DNA of 64,000 bases from Novosphingobium sp. Gsoil 351 (GCF_009707465.1 NZ_CP046120.1:248001-312000), one strand, 5' to 3'. Shown: positions 17,368 through 27,095, counted from the stretch's first letter. Notes: generated by a model not told the origin, from the letters alone. Numbers and translations are program-made.

Positions 17368-18415
17368 ATGTCGTCCAAACCGATTCTCATGGCTTCGGCC
17401 GCGCTCCTCGCCACCGCGGCGTTGGCCGGCTGCGGCGGTCAGCAAACCGCCTCGCGCGACAACGTCCGCGCGGTCGGCTCGTCCACGGTGCTGCCGTTCG
17501 CCAAGGCGGTGGCCGAGGAACTCGCCAAGGCGAACCCCGGCATCCCGGCGCCGATCGTCGAGATCGACCGGAACCGGTGCGGGGATGAAGCTGTTCTGCG
17601 CCGGAGTCGGGGTCCAGCATCCCGATATCGAGAACGCCTCGCGGCGAATGAAGAAGTCCGAGTTCGAGGATTGCGTCAAGAACGGGGTCAAGGACATTGT
17701 CGAGATCCAGGTCGGCCTCGACGGGATCGCCTTTGCCGAGGCCACTGGTGGCCCCGGCATGGAACTCACCCAGCTCGACATCTACAAGGCGCTCGCCAAG
17801 AACCCGTTCGGCAAGCCGAACACCGCCAAGACCTGGAAGGACGTCAACCCGGCGCTCGCCGACGAGCCGATCCTGGTCTATGGCCCGCCCTCGACCTCGG
17901 GCACCCGCGACGCGCTGAAAGAGCTGATCCTTGCCAAGGGTTGCGAGACCGACCCGGCGATGAAGGCGCTCAAGGACAGCGACAAGGCCAAATACGACGC
18001 CAACTGCACCGAAGTGCGCGAGGACGGGGCTTACGTAGATTCGGGCGAGAACGACAACCTGATCGTGCAGAAGCTCGAAGCCAATCCGAAAGCGATCGGT
18101 GTGTTCGGGTTCTCCTATCTCGAATCCAACGCCGACAAGATCAAGGGACTGAAGGTCGGCGGGATCGTCCCGACCTATGCCTCGATTTCGGACTTCACCT
18201 ACCCCGGCGCGCGTCCGCTCTACATCTACGTCAAGAAGGCGCATCTCGAGGCGATCAGGGGCTTGAAGGAATACGTTGCCGAGTGGGCCAAGAGCTGGAG
18301 CAAGGACGGGCTGCTGGCCAAGAAGGGCATGGTCGTCGCACCCGACGCGGTGCTCGCGGTCAGCGCCAAGGCCGCGACCGACTATCCGGTTCTCGACGGC
18401 GCGAGCCTAAAGTAA
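17368..18415 (+). pseudogene. pstS: Phosphate-binding protein PstS, frameshifted in this sequence
   Basis: Periplasmic high-affinity phosphate-binding lipoprotein of the Pst transporter. The first 65 codons read a signal peptide with lipobox LAGC (Cys22) and the PstS start VRAVGSSTVLPFAKAVAE. After codon 65 the reading moves to the next frame, which reads STGTGAGMKLFC and continues intact to the stop at 18415 (PTYASISDFTYPGARPLYIYVKKAH near the C-terminus). One extra base near 17563 (GAGATCG for expected GAGTCG) explains it. The shift falls in the conserved STGTG phosphate-binding loop. Either a real inactivating mutation or a sequencing error; the rest is well preserved. ATG at 17368 has GAAGGGG upstream. 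Ten bp before pstC. Confidence 0.85.
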
Positions 18416-18425
18416 GAATCAGCCC

Positions 18426-19811
18426 ATGCTGTCGCCGGCCATCCTGATCCTCCTGGCCTGCGGGCTGGGGCTGGCAGGATGGCTGGCGGCGCGCTCGCGG
18501 GCCTGGGCGTTCCAGCGCACCGGCGGGCAAAAGCTGCATTCGCTGCCCGGCTATCATGGCTGGTACGTGGCGCTGTGGGCCACGGTGCCCGCGCTGCTGT
18601 TCGCGGTTGCGTGGACCACCGTCGCCCCGCAACTGGTCACCGGGCAAGTTCTGGCCAGCCCGGCGGCGTCGGCGCTTCCGCCGTTCGGAATGCAGCGCGA
18701 CGTGCTGCTGACCGAGGCGCTGGCGGTCGCCGAAGGGCGCGCCGCTGGGGTCTTCAACCAGGGCGCCGCGGCGCTGGTCGAGCCTTTCCGCGATGCGCTA
18801 CGGCTGTTCGGGGGCATCGGCCTGGCCGCCACACTGCTGTTGGGATTTGCGGGAGGCGCGTTCGGGTTTCTGCGGCTGCGTCCCGACTTCACCGCGCGCA
18901 CCCGCGTTGAGCGCGCGGTGATGGCTGTGCTCCTGCTTGCTTCGCTGGTCGCAATCGTCACCACCGCGGGGATCGTCGCCTCGCTGCTGTTCGAGACGAT
19001 CCGCTTCTTCGGCTTTGTCTCGCCGCTCGACTTCCTCTTCGGGACTCATTGGTCGCCCGATCCGATGAGCGCGCCGGGGCTGGACCAGAGCGGCAAGTTC
19101 GGCGCGGTCCCGTTGTTCTGGGGGACGATCGTGATCGGCGCGATCATCGCGATGCTGGTTGCCATCCCGCTCGGCCTCATGAGCGCGATCTACCTCACCC
19201 AATACGCTGCGCCCAACGTGCGCAAATGGATGAAGCCGCTGCTCGAGATTCTCGCGGGCGTGCCGACGGTGGTCTACGGTTACTTCGCCGCGCTGACCGT
19301 GGCCCCGGCGGTGCGCGACTTCGGTCAGGCGATCGGCATCGCCAGCGCCAGTTCCGAAAGCGCGCTCGCGGCGGGGCTGGTGATGGGGGTGATGATCATC
19401 CCGTTCGTCTCGTCGATGGCCGACGACAGCATCGCCGCGGTCCCCCAGGCGATGCGCGACGGTAGCCTGGCGATGGGTGCGACGACCTCGGAGACCATCC
19501 GCAAGGTGCTGGTTCCCGCCGCGCTGCCGGGAATCGTCGCCGGCGTGATGCTCGCGGTCAGCCGCGCGATCGGGGAGACCATGATCGTGGTCATGGCCGC
19601 GGGCGCCGCCGCGCGGCTAACCCCCAATCCGTTCCAGAGCATGACCACGGTGACCTTCCAGATCGTCGCGATGCTGACCGGCGAAGGCAGCTTCGATCAC
19701 CCCGCCACGCTCAGCGCGTTCGCGTTGGGGATGGTGTTGTTCGTGGTCACGCTTACCCTCAACTTCATCGCGCTGCGCGTGGTGAAGCGATATCGTGAAG
19801 CATATGAATAA
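18426..19811 (+). CDS. pstC: Phosphate ABC transporter permease PstC
   Basis: A 461-residue inner-membrane permease subunit. Seen: an N-terminal hydrophobic region and a long extension (to about residue 200) relative to the roughly 320-residue E. coli PstC, then the conserved permease core with LFWGTIVIGAIIAMLVAIPLG, LEILAGVPTVVYGYFA and the cytoplasmic EAA-type loop around GATTSETIRKVLVPAALPGIVAG. Long PstC is usual in alphaproteobacteria. Pairs with PstA to form the channel; its stop overlaps the pstA start by 8 bp. Confidence 0.95.
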   Translation: MLSPAILILLACGLGLAGWLAARSRAWAFQRTGGQKLHSLPGYHGWYVALWATVPALLFAVAWTTVAPQLVTGQVLASPAASALPPFGMQRDVLLTEALAVAEGRAAGVFNQGAAALVEPFRDALRLFGGIGLAATLLLGFAGGAFGFLRLRPDFTARTRVERAVMAVLLLASLVAIVTTAGIVASLLFETIRFFGFVSPLDFLFGTHWSPDPMSAPGLDQSGKFGAVPLFWGTIVIGAIIAMLVAIPLGLMSAIYLTQYAAPNVRKWMKPLLEILAGVPTVVYGYFAALTVAPAVRDFGQAIGIASASSESALAAGLVMGVMIIPFVSSMADDSIAAVPQAMRDGSLAMGATTSETIRKVLVPAALPGIVAGVMLAVSRAIGETMIVVMAAGAAARLTPNPFQSMTTVTFQIVAMLTGEGSFDHPATLSAFALGMVLFVVTLTLNFIALRVVKRYREAYE

Positions 19812-21051
19812 GCCTTCGCGCCTTTCCTCCGACGCGGTCGCCGCGCGCATTCGCAAGCGCTATGCGGCCGAGCGCAACTTTCGCCTGCTTGGGCTGAGCG
19901 CGGTGGTGTTCTCGGCCCTGGTGCTCGCGTTCCTGCTTTTCTCGATGACCTCGGCGGGGATCGACGGCTTCCGCCGTGCCGAGGTGCGCTTTGCGCTCGA
20001 TCTTTCGGCGGAGCAGCTCCCTGTCGATCCGCGTTCGCTGGCCCAGGGCGACGCGCTGACCCAACTGCAATCGGCCGGCTTGCCCGCGATTGTCGCAACC
20101 GCCGCAAGCACGGCGCTGGGCGAAGATGGCGCCGCGCAAGTCGATGCCTCGGCCTGGCGCGAGGTGGCCGAGCGGATCGCCGATGAGCCCACGCTGCTCG
20201 GCAGCAAGATCGGCGTGTCGCTGCCGGTGACCGGCGACCTTGCCTCCGGTCTGCGCGGGGGCGGTTCGCCCGCGATGCAAGCGCTTGCCGCCCGGTTGAA
20301 ACGCGAAGGCAAGCTTAGCTGGGCCTGGGACCCCGGCTTCCTCTCGCGCTCGGACGCGACCGACCCGCAGGCCGCGGGCATCTGGGCGGCACTCAAGGGT
20401 TCGATGCTGACGATGCTGGTTACGCTGCTGATGGCGTTCCCGATCGGGGTGTTGGCGGCGGTATATCTCGAGGAATACGCGCCGCGCAACGGCTGGACCG
20501 AGTGGATCGAAATCTCGATCAACAACCTCGCTGCGGTACCCTCGATCATCTTCGGCCTGCTCGGCCTTGCGGTGTTTCTCGCGATCTTTCCCAATTTCCG
20601 CTCGGCCCCGCTGATCGGCGGCATGACCCTGGCGCTGATGACGATGCCGGTGATCGTGATCTCGGCGCGCAACGCGATCAAGGCAGTACCCCCATCGATC
20701 CGCGACGGCGCGCTGGCGATCGGGGCGAGCCGCGTCCAGGTGGTGTTCCACCATGTCCTCCCGCTTGCCCTGCCCGGCATCCTCACCGGCACCATCATTG
20801 GCATGGCCCGCGCGCTGGGCGAGACCGCGCCGTTGCTCATGATCGGAATGCGCGCGTTCGTCGCGACCCCGCCCGACGGCTTCACCTCCCCCTCCAGCGT
20901 GCTCCCGGTCCAGATTTTCCTGTGGTCCGACGAGATCGACCGCGGCTTCGTTGCGCGCACATCGGCGGCGATCATCGTGCTGCTGCTGTTCCTGCTGGCG
21001 ATGAACGGCGTCGCCATCTATCTGCGCAACCGCTTCGAAAGGCGTTGGTGA
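19804..21051 (+). CDS. pstA: Phosphate ABC transporter permease PstA
   Basis: A 415-residue permease subunit. Seen: a membrane segment near residues 25-48, a large periplasmic insertion (about 55-185, longer than in E. coli PstA), then the core with [45 protein letters not shown], and the EAA loop [27 protein letters not shown] at 19804 overlaps the pstC stop, implying coupled translation; an ATG at 19795 is also in frame. pstB follows after 2 bp. Confidence 0.95.
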   Translation: MNKPSRLSSDAVAARIRKRYAAERNFRLLGLSAVVFSALVLAFLLFSMTSAGIDGFRRAEVRFALDLSAEQLPVDPRSLAQGDALTQLQSAGLPAIVATAASTALGEDGAAQVDASAWREVAERIADEPTLLGSKIGVSLPVTGDLASGLRGGGSPAMQALAARLKREGKLSWAWDPGFLSRSDATDPQAAGIWAALKGSMLTMLVTLLMAFPIGVLAAVYLEEYAPRNGWTEWIEISINNLAAVPSIIFGLLGLAVFLAIFPNFRSAPLIGGMTLALMTMPVIVISARNAIKAVPPSIRDGALAIGASRVQVVFHHVLPLALPGILTGTIIGMARALGETAPLLMIGMRAFVATPPDGFTSPSSVLPVQIFLWSDEIDRGFVARTSAAIIVLLLFLLAMNGVAIYLRNRFERRW

Positions 21052-21053
21052 CC

Positions 21054-21860
21054 ATGGACGCGGTTGTGCAGACTATCGACAAATCGACCGCGCCGACCGA
21101 GGGCGACGTCAAGATTCGCGCGCGCAACGTATCGATCTACTACGGTGCCAAGCAGGCCATCGACGACGTTTCGATCGATGTCCCGAGCGAGTACGTGACC
21201 GCGTTCATCGGCCCGTCGGGCTGCGGCAAGTCGACCTTCCTGCGCGCGCTAAACCGCATGAACGACACGATTCCCTCGGCGCGGTTCGAGGGCGAGATCA
21301 CGCTGGACGGCCAGGACATCTATCGTTCGGGAATGGACGTGGTGCAGTTGCGCGCGCGGGTCGGGATGGTCTTTCAAAAGCCCAACCCGTTCCCCAAGTC
21401 GATCTACGAAAACATTGCCTATGGCCCGCGCATCCACGGCCTGGCCGCGGGCAAGGCCGATCTCGACGAAATCGTCGAAAAGTCGCTGAACCGGGCGGGC
21501 CTGTGGGATGAGGTCAAGGGTCGCCTCGCCGACAGCGGTACCGCTTTGTCGGGCGGCCAGCAGCAGCGCCTGTGCATCGCCCGCGCTATCGCGGTCGATC
21601 CCGAGGTCATCCTCATGGACGAGCCGTGCTCGGCGCTCGATCCGATCGCCACCGCGCGGATCGAGGAACTGATCGACGAGCTGCGCGGGCGCTATGCGAT
21701 CGTCATCGTAACCCATTCGATGCAGCAGGCCGCGCGGGTTTCGCAGCGCACCGCGTTCTTCCACCTCGGCAAGATGGTCGAATACGGCACCACCTCGGAC
21801 ATCTTCACCAATCCGCGCGAAGTTCGCACCAAGGATTATATCACAGGCCGATATGGCTAA
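21054..21860 (+). CDS. pstB: Phosphate ABC transporter ATP-binding protein PstB
   Basis: A 268-residue ATPase that drives phosphate import. Seen: Walker [10 protein letters not shown] near residue 53, Q-loop [12 protein letters not shown] signature LSGGQQQR near 163, Walker B VILMDEP, and the switch histidine in VTHSMQQA. The family-specific opening [17 protein letters not shown] is present. Start ATG at 21054 is 2 bp after the pstA stop. Also part of the PhoR signalling complex with PhoU, encoded 12 bp downstream. Confidence 0.97.
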   Translation: MDAVVQTIDKSTAPTEGDVKIRARNVSIYYGAKQAIDDVSIDVPSEYVTAFIGPSGCGKSTFLRALNRMNDTIPSARFEGEITLDGQDIYRSGMDVVQLRARVGMVFQKPNPFPKSIYENIAYGPRIHGLAAGKADLDEIVEKSLNRAGLWDEVKGRLADSGTALSGGQQQRLCIARAIAVDPEVILMDEPCSALDPIATARIEELIDELRGRYAIVIVTHSMQQAARVSQRTAFFHLGKMVEYGTTSDIFTNPREVRTKDYITGRYG

Positions 21861-21872
21861 GGATCAGGGTTG

Positions 21873-22556
21873 ATGATGGAACACACCGTCAAGGCGTTCG
21901 ACGAGGACATCACCCGGCTGCGCGGGCTTATCGCGGAGATGGGCGGACTCGCCGAAGTCTCGGTAAACGAGGCGATGGATGCGCTCGTGCGCGGCCAGGA
22001 AGACCTCGCGCGCACCATCGTCCTACGCGACAAGCGCATCGACGAGTTCGAGATGGAGGTCGATCGCCTGGCGATCCGCATCCTCGCCCTGCGCGCGCCG
22101 ATGGCCGACGATCTGCGCGAAGTCATCGCCAGTCTCAAGATCGCGGGCGTGATCGAACGGATCGGCGACTACGCCAAGAACATCGCAAAGCGCGTCGGCC
22201 ACATCGAGGGCCGCCAGCGGTTCGAACCGTTGACGCTGCTCCCGGCCATGGCCGAGGTAGCATCCGAGATGGTCCACGACGTGCTCACCGCCTACGCGGC
22301 GCGCGACGCGGAGGCCGCGCGCGAGATCGTGCTGCGCGATTCCAAGGTCGATGCCTTCTATGACAGCATCTTCCGCAACCTCGTGAGCTACATGGTCGAA
22401 AACCCGGCCACGATCAGCAGCGCCGCGCAGCTGTTGTTCGTCGCCCGCAACATCGAACGGATCGGCGACCACGCCACCAACATCGCCGAGCAGGTCTATT
22501 ACGCCGCGACCGGGGAATACCTTCCCGAGCGCGAGGACGTGATCCCGCCGCGCTGA
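21873..22556 (+). CDS. phoU: Phosphate signalling complex protein PhoU
   Basis: About 227 residues, two PhoU helical bundles: HTVKAFDEDITRLRGLIAEMGG in the first, and a metal-binding-type EASEMVHDVLTAYAARDAEAA region in the second, each ending in the conserved IERIGDYAKNIAKR / IERIGDHATNIAEQ motif. It bridges the Pst transporter and PhoR to shut off the Pho response when phosphate is ample. AGGATCAGG precedes tandem ATGs at 21873 and 21876. phoB follows after 10 bp. Confidence 0.96.
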   Translation: MMEHTVKAFDEDITRLRGLIAEMGGLAEVSVNEAMDALVRGQEDLARTIVLRDKRIDEFEMEVDRLAIRILALRAPMADDLREVIASLKIAGVIERIGDYAKNIAKRVGHIEGRQRFEPLTLLPAMAEVASEMVHDVLTAYAARDAEAAREIVLRDSKVDAFYDSIFRNLVSYMVENPATISSAAQLLFVARNIERIGDHATNIAEQVYYAATGEYLPEREDVIPPR

Positions 22557-22566
22557 GGAAACCCTG

Positions 22567-23253
22567 ATGGCCCCCAAGCTCCTATTGGTCGAAGACGATC
22601 CCGCGCTCGCCGAACTGCTCGAGTTCCGCTTTCAGGGCGAAGGCTACGACGTGCGCGTCACTGCCGATGGTGACGAAGCCCTGGTTCTCGCCTCCGAAGC
22701 GGTGCCCGACCTCGTGATTCTCGACTGGATGGTAGAGGGCACCAGCGGGATCGAGGTGTGCCGGCGCCTGCGCCGCGACAAGTCCACCGCGCATGTGCCG
22801 ATCGTCATGTTGACCGCCCGCGGCGCCGAAGAAGACCGCATCCGCGGACTGGAAACGGGCGCGGACGACTATGTGACCAAGCCGTTCAGCCCGCGCGAGT
22901 TGATCGCCCGGGTCGCCGCGGTGCTGCGCCGGGTCCGCCCGGCACTGGCCGGCGAGACGCTGACCGTGGGCGATCTCTCGCTCGATCCGATTGCGCACAA
23001 GGTGATCCGCCGCGCCCGCAGCCTGGCGATGGGTCCGACCGAGTTCCGGCTTCTGCGGCACTTCATGGAGAGCCCCGGCCGGGTGTTTTCGCGCGGCCAA
23101 CTGCTCGACGCGGTGTGGGGAACCGAAAGCGAGATCGAACTGCGTACCGTCGACGTCCATATCCGCCGCTTGCGCAAGGCGATCGAACTGGATGGCGCGC
23201 CCGATCCCGTACGGACGGTGCGTTCGGCCGGCTACGCGCTGGAGGCCGTCTGA
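22567..23253 (+). CDS. phoB: Phosphate regulon response regulator PhoB
   Basis: A 228-residue OmpR-family activator. Receiver: acidic pair E9/D10/D11, phospho-acceptor D53 in VILDWM, T83, and K105 in DYVTKPF. DNA-binding domain (about 128-228): GPTEFRLLRHFMESPGRVFSR and the closing RTVRSAGYALE. Phosphorylated by PhoR, it would bind the Pho boxes at 17300 and perhaps 13490. Last gene of the phoR-pst-phoU-phoB run. Confidence 0.97.
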   Translation: MAPKLLLVEDDPALAELLEFRFQGEGYDVRVTADGDEALVLASEAVPDLVILDWMVEGTSGIEVCRRLRRDKSTAHVPIVMLTARGAEEDRIRGLETGADDYVTKPFSPRELIARVAAVLRRVRPALAGETLTVGDLSLDPIAHKVIRRARSLAMGPTEFRLLRHFMESPGRVFSRGQLLDAVWGTESEIELRTVDVHIRRLRKAIELDGAPDPVRTVRSAGYALEAV

Positions 23254-23497
23254 CTCCGCAGGACCGCAAAGCGCTTTCCTACACCACCTGTCATCGCCAT
23301 GATCGGATGATGTTCACCTACAATCGATCCATGCCGAAGACCGGACCAAGGTCCAACGCCGACGCGAACCGGGGGTATCGAAAGGTCACGCCGCTTCATC
23401 CGATAATGTTCGAATTCCAAGAATTTAGCGGCCAAAGTCACACGTTTTCGGTGGACGTTTTCCGGTCCATTCGCCGGGTCACCTCAGGTCCCGCCAG

Positions 23498-24187
23498 ATG
23501 ACCACGGTGCTGGTGACAGGCTCAACCCGCGGGATCGGCAAGGCGATTGTCGAGGCGCTGGCGGCGCGCGGTTGCACGGTGATCGGCCACGGCTCGCGCC
23601 AGGCCGATTTTTCCGAACCATCCGCCCCGCAACAATTGTGGGAATCAGCGCTCGACCAGACTGGCGGCAAGGTCGACGTGCTGATCAACAATGCGGGGCT
23701 GTTCGCCGCCAATCCGTTGCGCGCCAGCGACATCGCTTGGCTCGATGCGTGGGAAGACACGCTGCGGATCAACCTGACCGCTGCCGCCCAGCTCAGCCGC
23801 TTCGCGGTGCGGCATTGGCACGAACGCGGGGTTGGCGGGCGGATCGTTCACATTGCCAGCCGGGCGGGGTTTCGCGGCGATTCGCCCGAACACTGGCACT
23901 ACGCGGCGGCAAAGGGGGGGATGATCGCGCTGCACAAGACCATCGCGCGCGCCTATGCGGGTGATGGCATCCTAAGCTTCGCCATCGCTCCCGGGTTTAC
24001 CGACACCGCGATGGCCGACGATTACCTGGCGACCCGCGGCGGTCCCGCGCTCCTTGCCGACATTCCCTTGGGACGCGTTGCGACTCCCCGCGAGATTGCG
24101 GCAATCGCGACGTTCTGCGCGCTCGACGCGCCGCCCAGCATGACCGGGACGACGATCGACGCCAACGGAGCCAGCTATGTTCGCTAG
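23498..24187 (+). CDS. SDR family NAD(P)-dependent oxidoreductase
   Basis: A 229-residue classical short-chain dehydrogenase/reductase. Seen: the coenzyme motif TGSTRGIGKA near residue 7, NNAG near 66, the active-site serine region HIASRAG, the catalytic Y-x3-K in HYAAAKGG near residue 142-146, and a C-terminal MTGTTIDANGASYV typical of FabG-like members. The SPEHWHYAAAKG wording suggests a sugar or polyol dehydrogenase-like relative, but the substrate is unknown. First gene of an overlapping operon; its last 11 bp overlap the metallo-beta-lactamase-like gene. The 244 bp upstream hold no other gene that I can support. Confidence 0.9.
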   Translation: MTTVLVTGSTRGIGKAIVEALAARGCTVIGHGSRQADFSEPSAPQQLWESALDQTGGKVDVLINNAGLFAANPLRASDIAWLDAWEDTLRINLTAAAQLSRFAVRHWHERGVGGRIVHIASRAGFRGDSPEHWHYAAAKGGMIALHKTIARAYAGDGILSFAIAPGFTDTAMADDYLATRGGPALLADIPLGRVATPREIAAIATFCALDAPPSMTGTTIDANGASYVR

Positions 24188-25082
24188 GCTGCTTGCCCTG
24201 GTCTCGTCCATCGCACTGGCGGGCTGCGCGGGCACTGGACTGTCGGCCGGGCCGATCGCACCAGGACCCGCCTCCATCGTCGAGCATTCTCTGGCGTGCG
24301 CGGGCAAGGACGGCTGGAGCGACCCGGCTCCGCCCGTGCGGATTTACGGCAACCTCTACGATGTCGGCAGTTGCGGAATCACGGTGCTGCTGTTGGCCGG
24401 CGCATCGGGCCACGTCCTCATCGACGGCGGCCCGGCGGACATTGCTCCCCAAGTGCTCGCCAACATCGACCGTTTGGGATTTGCGCCGACCGACGTTCGC
24501 TGGATCCTCTCGAGCCACGAGCATTTCGATCACGTCGCTGCGCTGGCCGAGCTCAAGCGGGCCACAGGCGCGCGCTTGGCGGCACGCGCGGCCGCAGCCA
24601 CCGTATTGGCGACGGGCAAGGCCGAACCCGAGGATCCTCAAGCCGGCAGGCTGCCGGGCTTCGCACCCGTTGCCGTCGACCGGCTGATCGCCGACGGAGC
24701 TTTGATCGCGGTCGGGGATTTGCGTCTGACCGTTCACGCGACGCCGGGCCATTCGCCTGGATCGACCAGCTGGACATTCTCGGCGTGCGAAGGGCGGACC
24801 TGCCGTGACGTCGCCTATGCGGACAGCCTCACCTCGATCTCGGACGATGGCTATCGCTTCACCGATCACCCGGCCTACGTCGAGGCGTTCCGCAATTCGA
24901 TCGACCGGATCGCCACCCTCCCCTGCGCGATACTGGTCACTCCGCATCCGTCGGCCAGCAGGTTGTTTGAGCGACTGGCGGGTAAGCGACCGCTGGTCGA
25001 TCCCCAGGCGTGCCAACAATACGCCAAGGCGGCGGCGGACCGGCTCGACCAGCGTCTCGCGGACGAAGCCGCTGCCAAATGA
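24177..25082 (+). CDS. Subclass B3 metallo-beta-lactamase-like lipoprotein
   Basis: A 301-residue metallo-beta-lactamase-fold protein with all subclass B3 hallmarks. Zinc ligands H114, H116, D118, H119 (SSHEHFDHV), H192 (TPGHSPGSTSWT) and H257 (VTPHPSAS). Also the N-terminal RIYGNLYDVGSCG and LIDGG strands and the ADSLTSIS..GYRF segment near 215-228. The signal peptide ends in a lipobox LAGC with Cys17, predicting membrane anchoring in the periplasm. B3 enzymes hydrolyse penicillins, cephalosporins and carbapenems, but some homologues have other hydrolase roles. Starts inside the SDR gene and overlaps prmA by ATGA. Its housekeeping operon suggests a long-resident chromosomal gene, not a recent import. 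Confidence 0.88.
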   Translation: MFARLLALVSSIALAGCAGTGLSAGPIAPGPASIVEHSLACAGKDGWSDPAPPVRIYGNLYDVGSCGITVLLLAGASGHVLIDGGPADIAPQVLANIDRLGFAPTDVRWILSSHEHFDHVAALAELKRATGARLAARAAAATVLATGKAEPEDPQAGRLPGFAPVAVDRLIADGALIAVGDLRLTVHATPGHSPGSTSWTFSACEGRTCRDVAYADSLTSISDDGYRFTDHPAYVEAFRNSIDRIATLPCAILVTPHPSASRLFERLAGKRPLVDPQACQQYAKAAADRLDQRLADEAAAK

Positions 25083-25975
25083 GCTGGAAGCTGACCACTC
25101 ACGCTCCACGTCCGGAAATCGAGGCGGCGTTGATCGCGCACGAAGATGCGATCGACTGGGATCACGACATCGTCATCGCCGGAACCGAAATCGCCGAGAA
25201 TCGCCCCGAAGACTGGCGGCTCGAAGCCTGGCTGCCACGTCGCCCGACCAAGGCCGACCGGCGCGCGCTGGACGCGCTGTTCACGTTGGCCCCCGCGTGG
25301 CTGGAAGAACGCCTGCCCGACACCGATTGGGTGACGGACAGCCAGCAATACCTCGAGCCCGTCCGAGCGGGTGCGTTTCAAGTGCGCATTCCCGATCATC
25401 CGCCCTGCACCGAACCGGGGGTACGCAATTTCGTGATTCCCGCCAGCCAGGCGTTCGGCACCGGCCAACACGCCACCACCGCCGGATGCCTGGAAATGCT
25501 GAGCGCGATGAAGGCTAGCGGCATGGTCGTGCGCAATTGCGCCGACATCGGCACCGGCACCGGCCTTCTCGCCTTCGCCGCGCTGGCGCTGTGGCCCCGC
25601 GCCCTGGCAACCGCCAGCGACATCGACCGGGTCTGCGCCGACGTCATCGCCGAGAACGCGCGGCTCAACGGTGTGCGCCTCGGCGGCCGGGCGGGCGAGG
25701 TCGCGGTGGCGATCGCACCGGGTCTCGATCATCCGCTGATCCAGGCCCGCGCACCCTACGACTTGCTGGTCGCCAATATCCTGGCCCGGCCGCTGATCGA
25801 TCTGATGCCCGATTTCGCCCGCGCGACCGTGCCTGGAGGGAGCCTCTTGCTGGCCGGTTTGCTGGCCACTCAGGAAGGGCAAGTGCGGCGGGCGGCGCTG
25901 CGCAACGGGTTCCGCCTGGCCCGCCGGGTCGTGCGCGGCGACTGGAGCATCCTGTGGTTGCGGCGGCGCGGATAG
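25079..25975 (+). CDS. prmA: Ribosomal protein L11 methyltransferase PrmA
   Basis: A 298-residue SAM-dependent methyltransferase that trimethylates ribosomal protein L11. Seen: an N-terminal substrate-recognition region (about 1-90), FGTGQHATTAGCLEML near residue 126, the SAM-binding DIGTGTGLLAFAAL near 156, and YDLLVANILARPLIDL (the N-I-L motif). The ATG overlaps the preceding stop (ATGA), implying translational coupling; a longer frame from 25010 has no support. Confidence 0.95.
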   Translation: MSWKLTTHAPRPEIEAALIAHEDAIDWDHDIVIAGTEIAENRPEDWRLEAWLPRRPTKADRRALDALFTLAPAWLEERLPDTDWVTDSQQYLEPVRAGAFQVRIPDHPPCTEPGVRNFVIPASQAFGTGQHATTAGCLEMLSAMKASGMVVRNCADIGTGTGLLAFAALALWPRALATASDIDRVCADVIAENARLNGVRLGGRAGEVAVAIAPGLDHPLIQARAPYDLLVANILARPLIDLMPDFARATVPGGSLLLAGLLATQEGQVRRAALRNGFRLARRVVRGDWSILWLRRRG

Positions 25976-26652
25976 CGCGCACGCTGCGCACCGTGCTGGG
26001 CTGGTTTGCGCTCGCCATCGGGCTGTTCGCGCTGGCGGGATGGATCGGCTCGTCTATCCCGCGCAATCGGGGGTGGCACGAACCGTCCGCCCAGGACACC
26101 AGCGCGGTCACGATTTTCGTAGAGACCAACGGCGTCCACACGGCGCTGGTCCTACCCAAATACACCCCGCAAAAGGACTGGAGCGAGACGTTTCCGCTGA
26201 GCGATCTGGACAATCCAGCGCGTCCTTACACCCATGTTTCGGTGAGTTGGGGCGAGCGGGAGGTGTTCCTCAACACCCCCACCTGGGCCGACCTTTCGCC
26301 CTTGGCGCTGCTCCACATCGCCGGGGTTGGCGGAACGGGCCTGCTCCACGTCGCTCATTATGTCCGGCCCGCTCCCGGCGACGACATCCGCCCGTTGCGC
26401 GTCAGCACCCGGCAATACGCCGCGATTGTCCGCCGGATCGAGCAAGCGCTGCCGCCTGAGCCCGTCGGTGAGGCGCGACGGCACTATTCCGGCTACGGCG
26501 ACTACGACGCTTTCTACGACGCCCGTGGCAGCTACACCGCCGCCAACACCTGCAACCAGTGGACCAGCAATACCCTGGCTGCGGCAGGCGTGAAGACCGG
26601 TGTCTGGACTCCGTTTGCCGGGGGCGTCATGAAATGGGTGCCCGCCGGATGA
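25954..26652 (+). CDS. DUF2459 / TIGR02117 family membrane-anchored protein
   Basis: A 232-residue protein from a GTG at 25954, overlapping prmA by 22 bp. Seen: an N-terminal membrane segment (GWFALAIGLFALAGWIG, about 16-32), then an exported domain with family hallmarks VETNGVHTALVLP, VSWGEREVFLNTPTWADL, and YTAANTCNQWTSNTLAAAG. The conserved N-G-V-H and T-C-N-Q-W motifs look like an NlpC/P60-type catalytic arrangement, but this is inference. Family function is unknown. Last gene of the SDR-lactamase-prmA operon. Confidence 0.8.
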   Translation: MVAAARIARTLRTVLGWFALAIGLFALAGWIGSSIPRNRGWHEPSAQDTSAVTIFVETNGVHTALVLPKYTPQKDWSETFPLSDLDNPARPYTHVSVSWGEREVFLNTPTWADLSPLALLHIAGVGGTGLLHVAHYVRPAPGDDIRPLRVSTRQYAAIVRRIEQALPPEPVGEARRHYSGYGDYDAFYDARGSYTAANTCNQWTSNTLAAAGVKTGVWTPFAGGVMKWVPAG

Positions 26653-26672
26653 CGGCGGCGGCCGGACCGGTA

Positions 26673-27095
26673 CTATGCCGCGCGGTCAAGCGGCTTGAGC
26701 AGCGGGTAAAGCTCCCGGTCCTCGCGCTCGATCCGCTCTACGAGCAGGTCGGTGATCACGCGCGTCTCGTGGCAGAACGCGGTCCAATTGCCGATGACCG
26801 ACCGCGGCATCCATCGCTCACAATAATCCAGAAAAGTGCGCGCCAAACTGCCCATCTCGGCGTTGAACCGGCGCGCGACCTCGACGAGGGCGGGGTCGCC
26901 GCTATCGAGCAACCCCGGATACATCAGCCAGTCTTCCGCTTGCAGATGCGTGATAACGGCGGTCGCCAACTCGTTGCGGAGCGCTTGCAGCGCACCACTC
27001 TCGGGAGGCGTATCGAGCGCGACCACCGCGCGCAGGCGCTGGACGATCTCGACCAGCTCGGCATGCTCGTCTTGCAATTTCGCCAACGGCAACAT
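26673..27095 (-). CDS. Hemerythrin HHE domain protein
   Basis: A 140-residue four-helix protein with the spacing of hemerythrin cation-binding histidines: H10 in LQDEHAEL, H54 in THLQAEDWLMYPGL, H108 in CHETRVI, and acidic residues E111 and E125-D126 (EREDRELYPLL). It would bind a di-iron centre for oxygen, nitric oxide or iron handling in the cytosol. Convergent with the DUF2459 gene, 20 bp away. Confidence 0.85.
   Translation of the reverse strand: MLPLAKLQDEHAELVEIVQRLRAVVALDTPPESGALQALRNELATAVITHLQAEDWLMYPGLLDSGDPALVEVARRFNAEMGSLARTFLDYCERWMPRSVIGNWTAFCHETRVITDLLVERIEREDRELYPLLKPLDRAA

Noticed and set aside
17305..18447. 380-codon open frame starting before pstS and running past its end
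   Set aside because: After codon 65 of pstS it leaves the family and becomes Arg-rich; the true coding continues in the next frame to 18415.
23288..23294. CTGTCAT after phoB as a Pho half-site for the SDR operon
   Set aside because: A single half-site, with no second unit at 11 or 22 bp.
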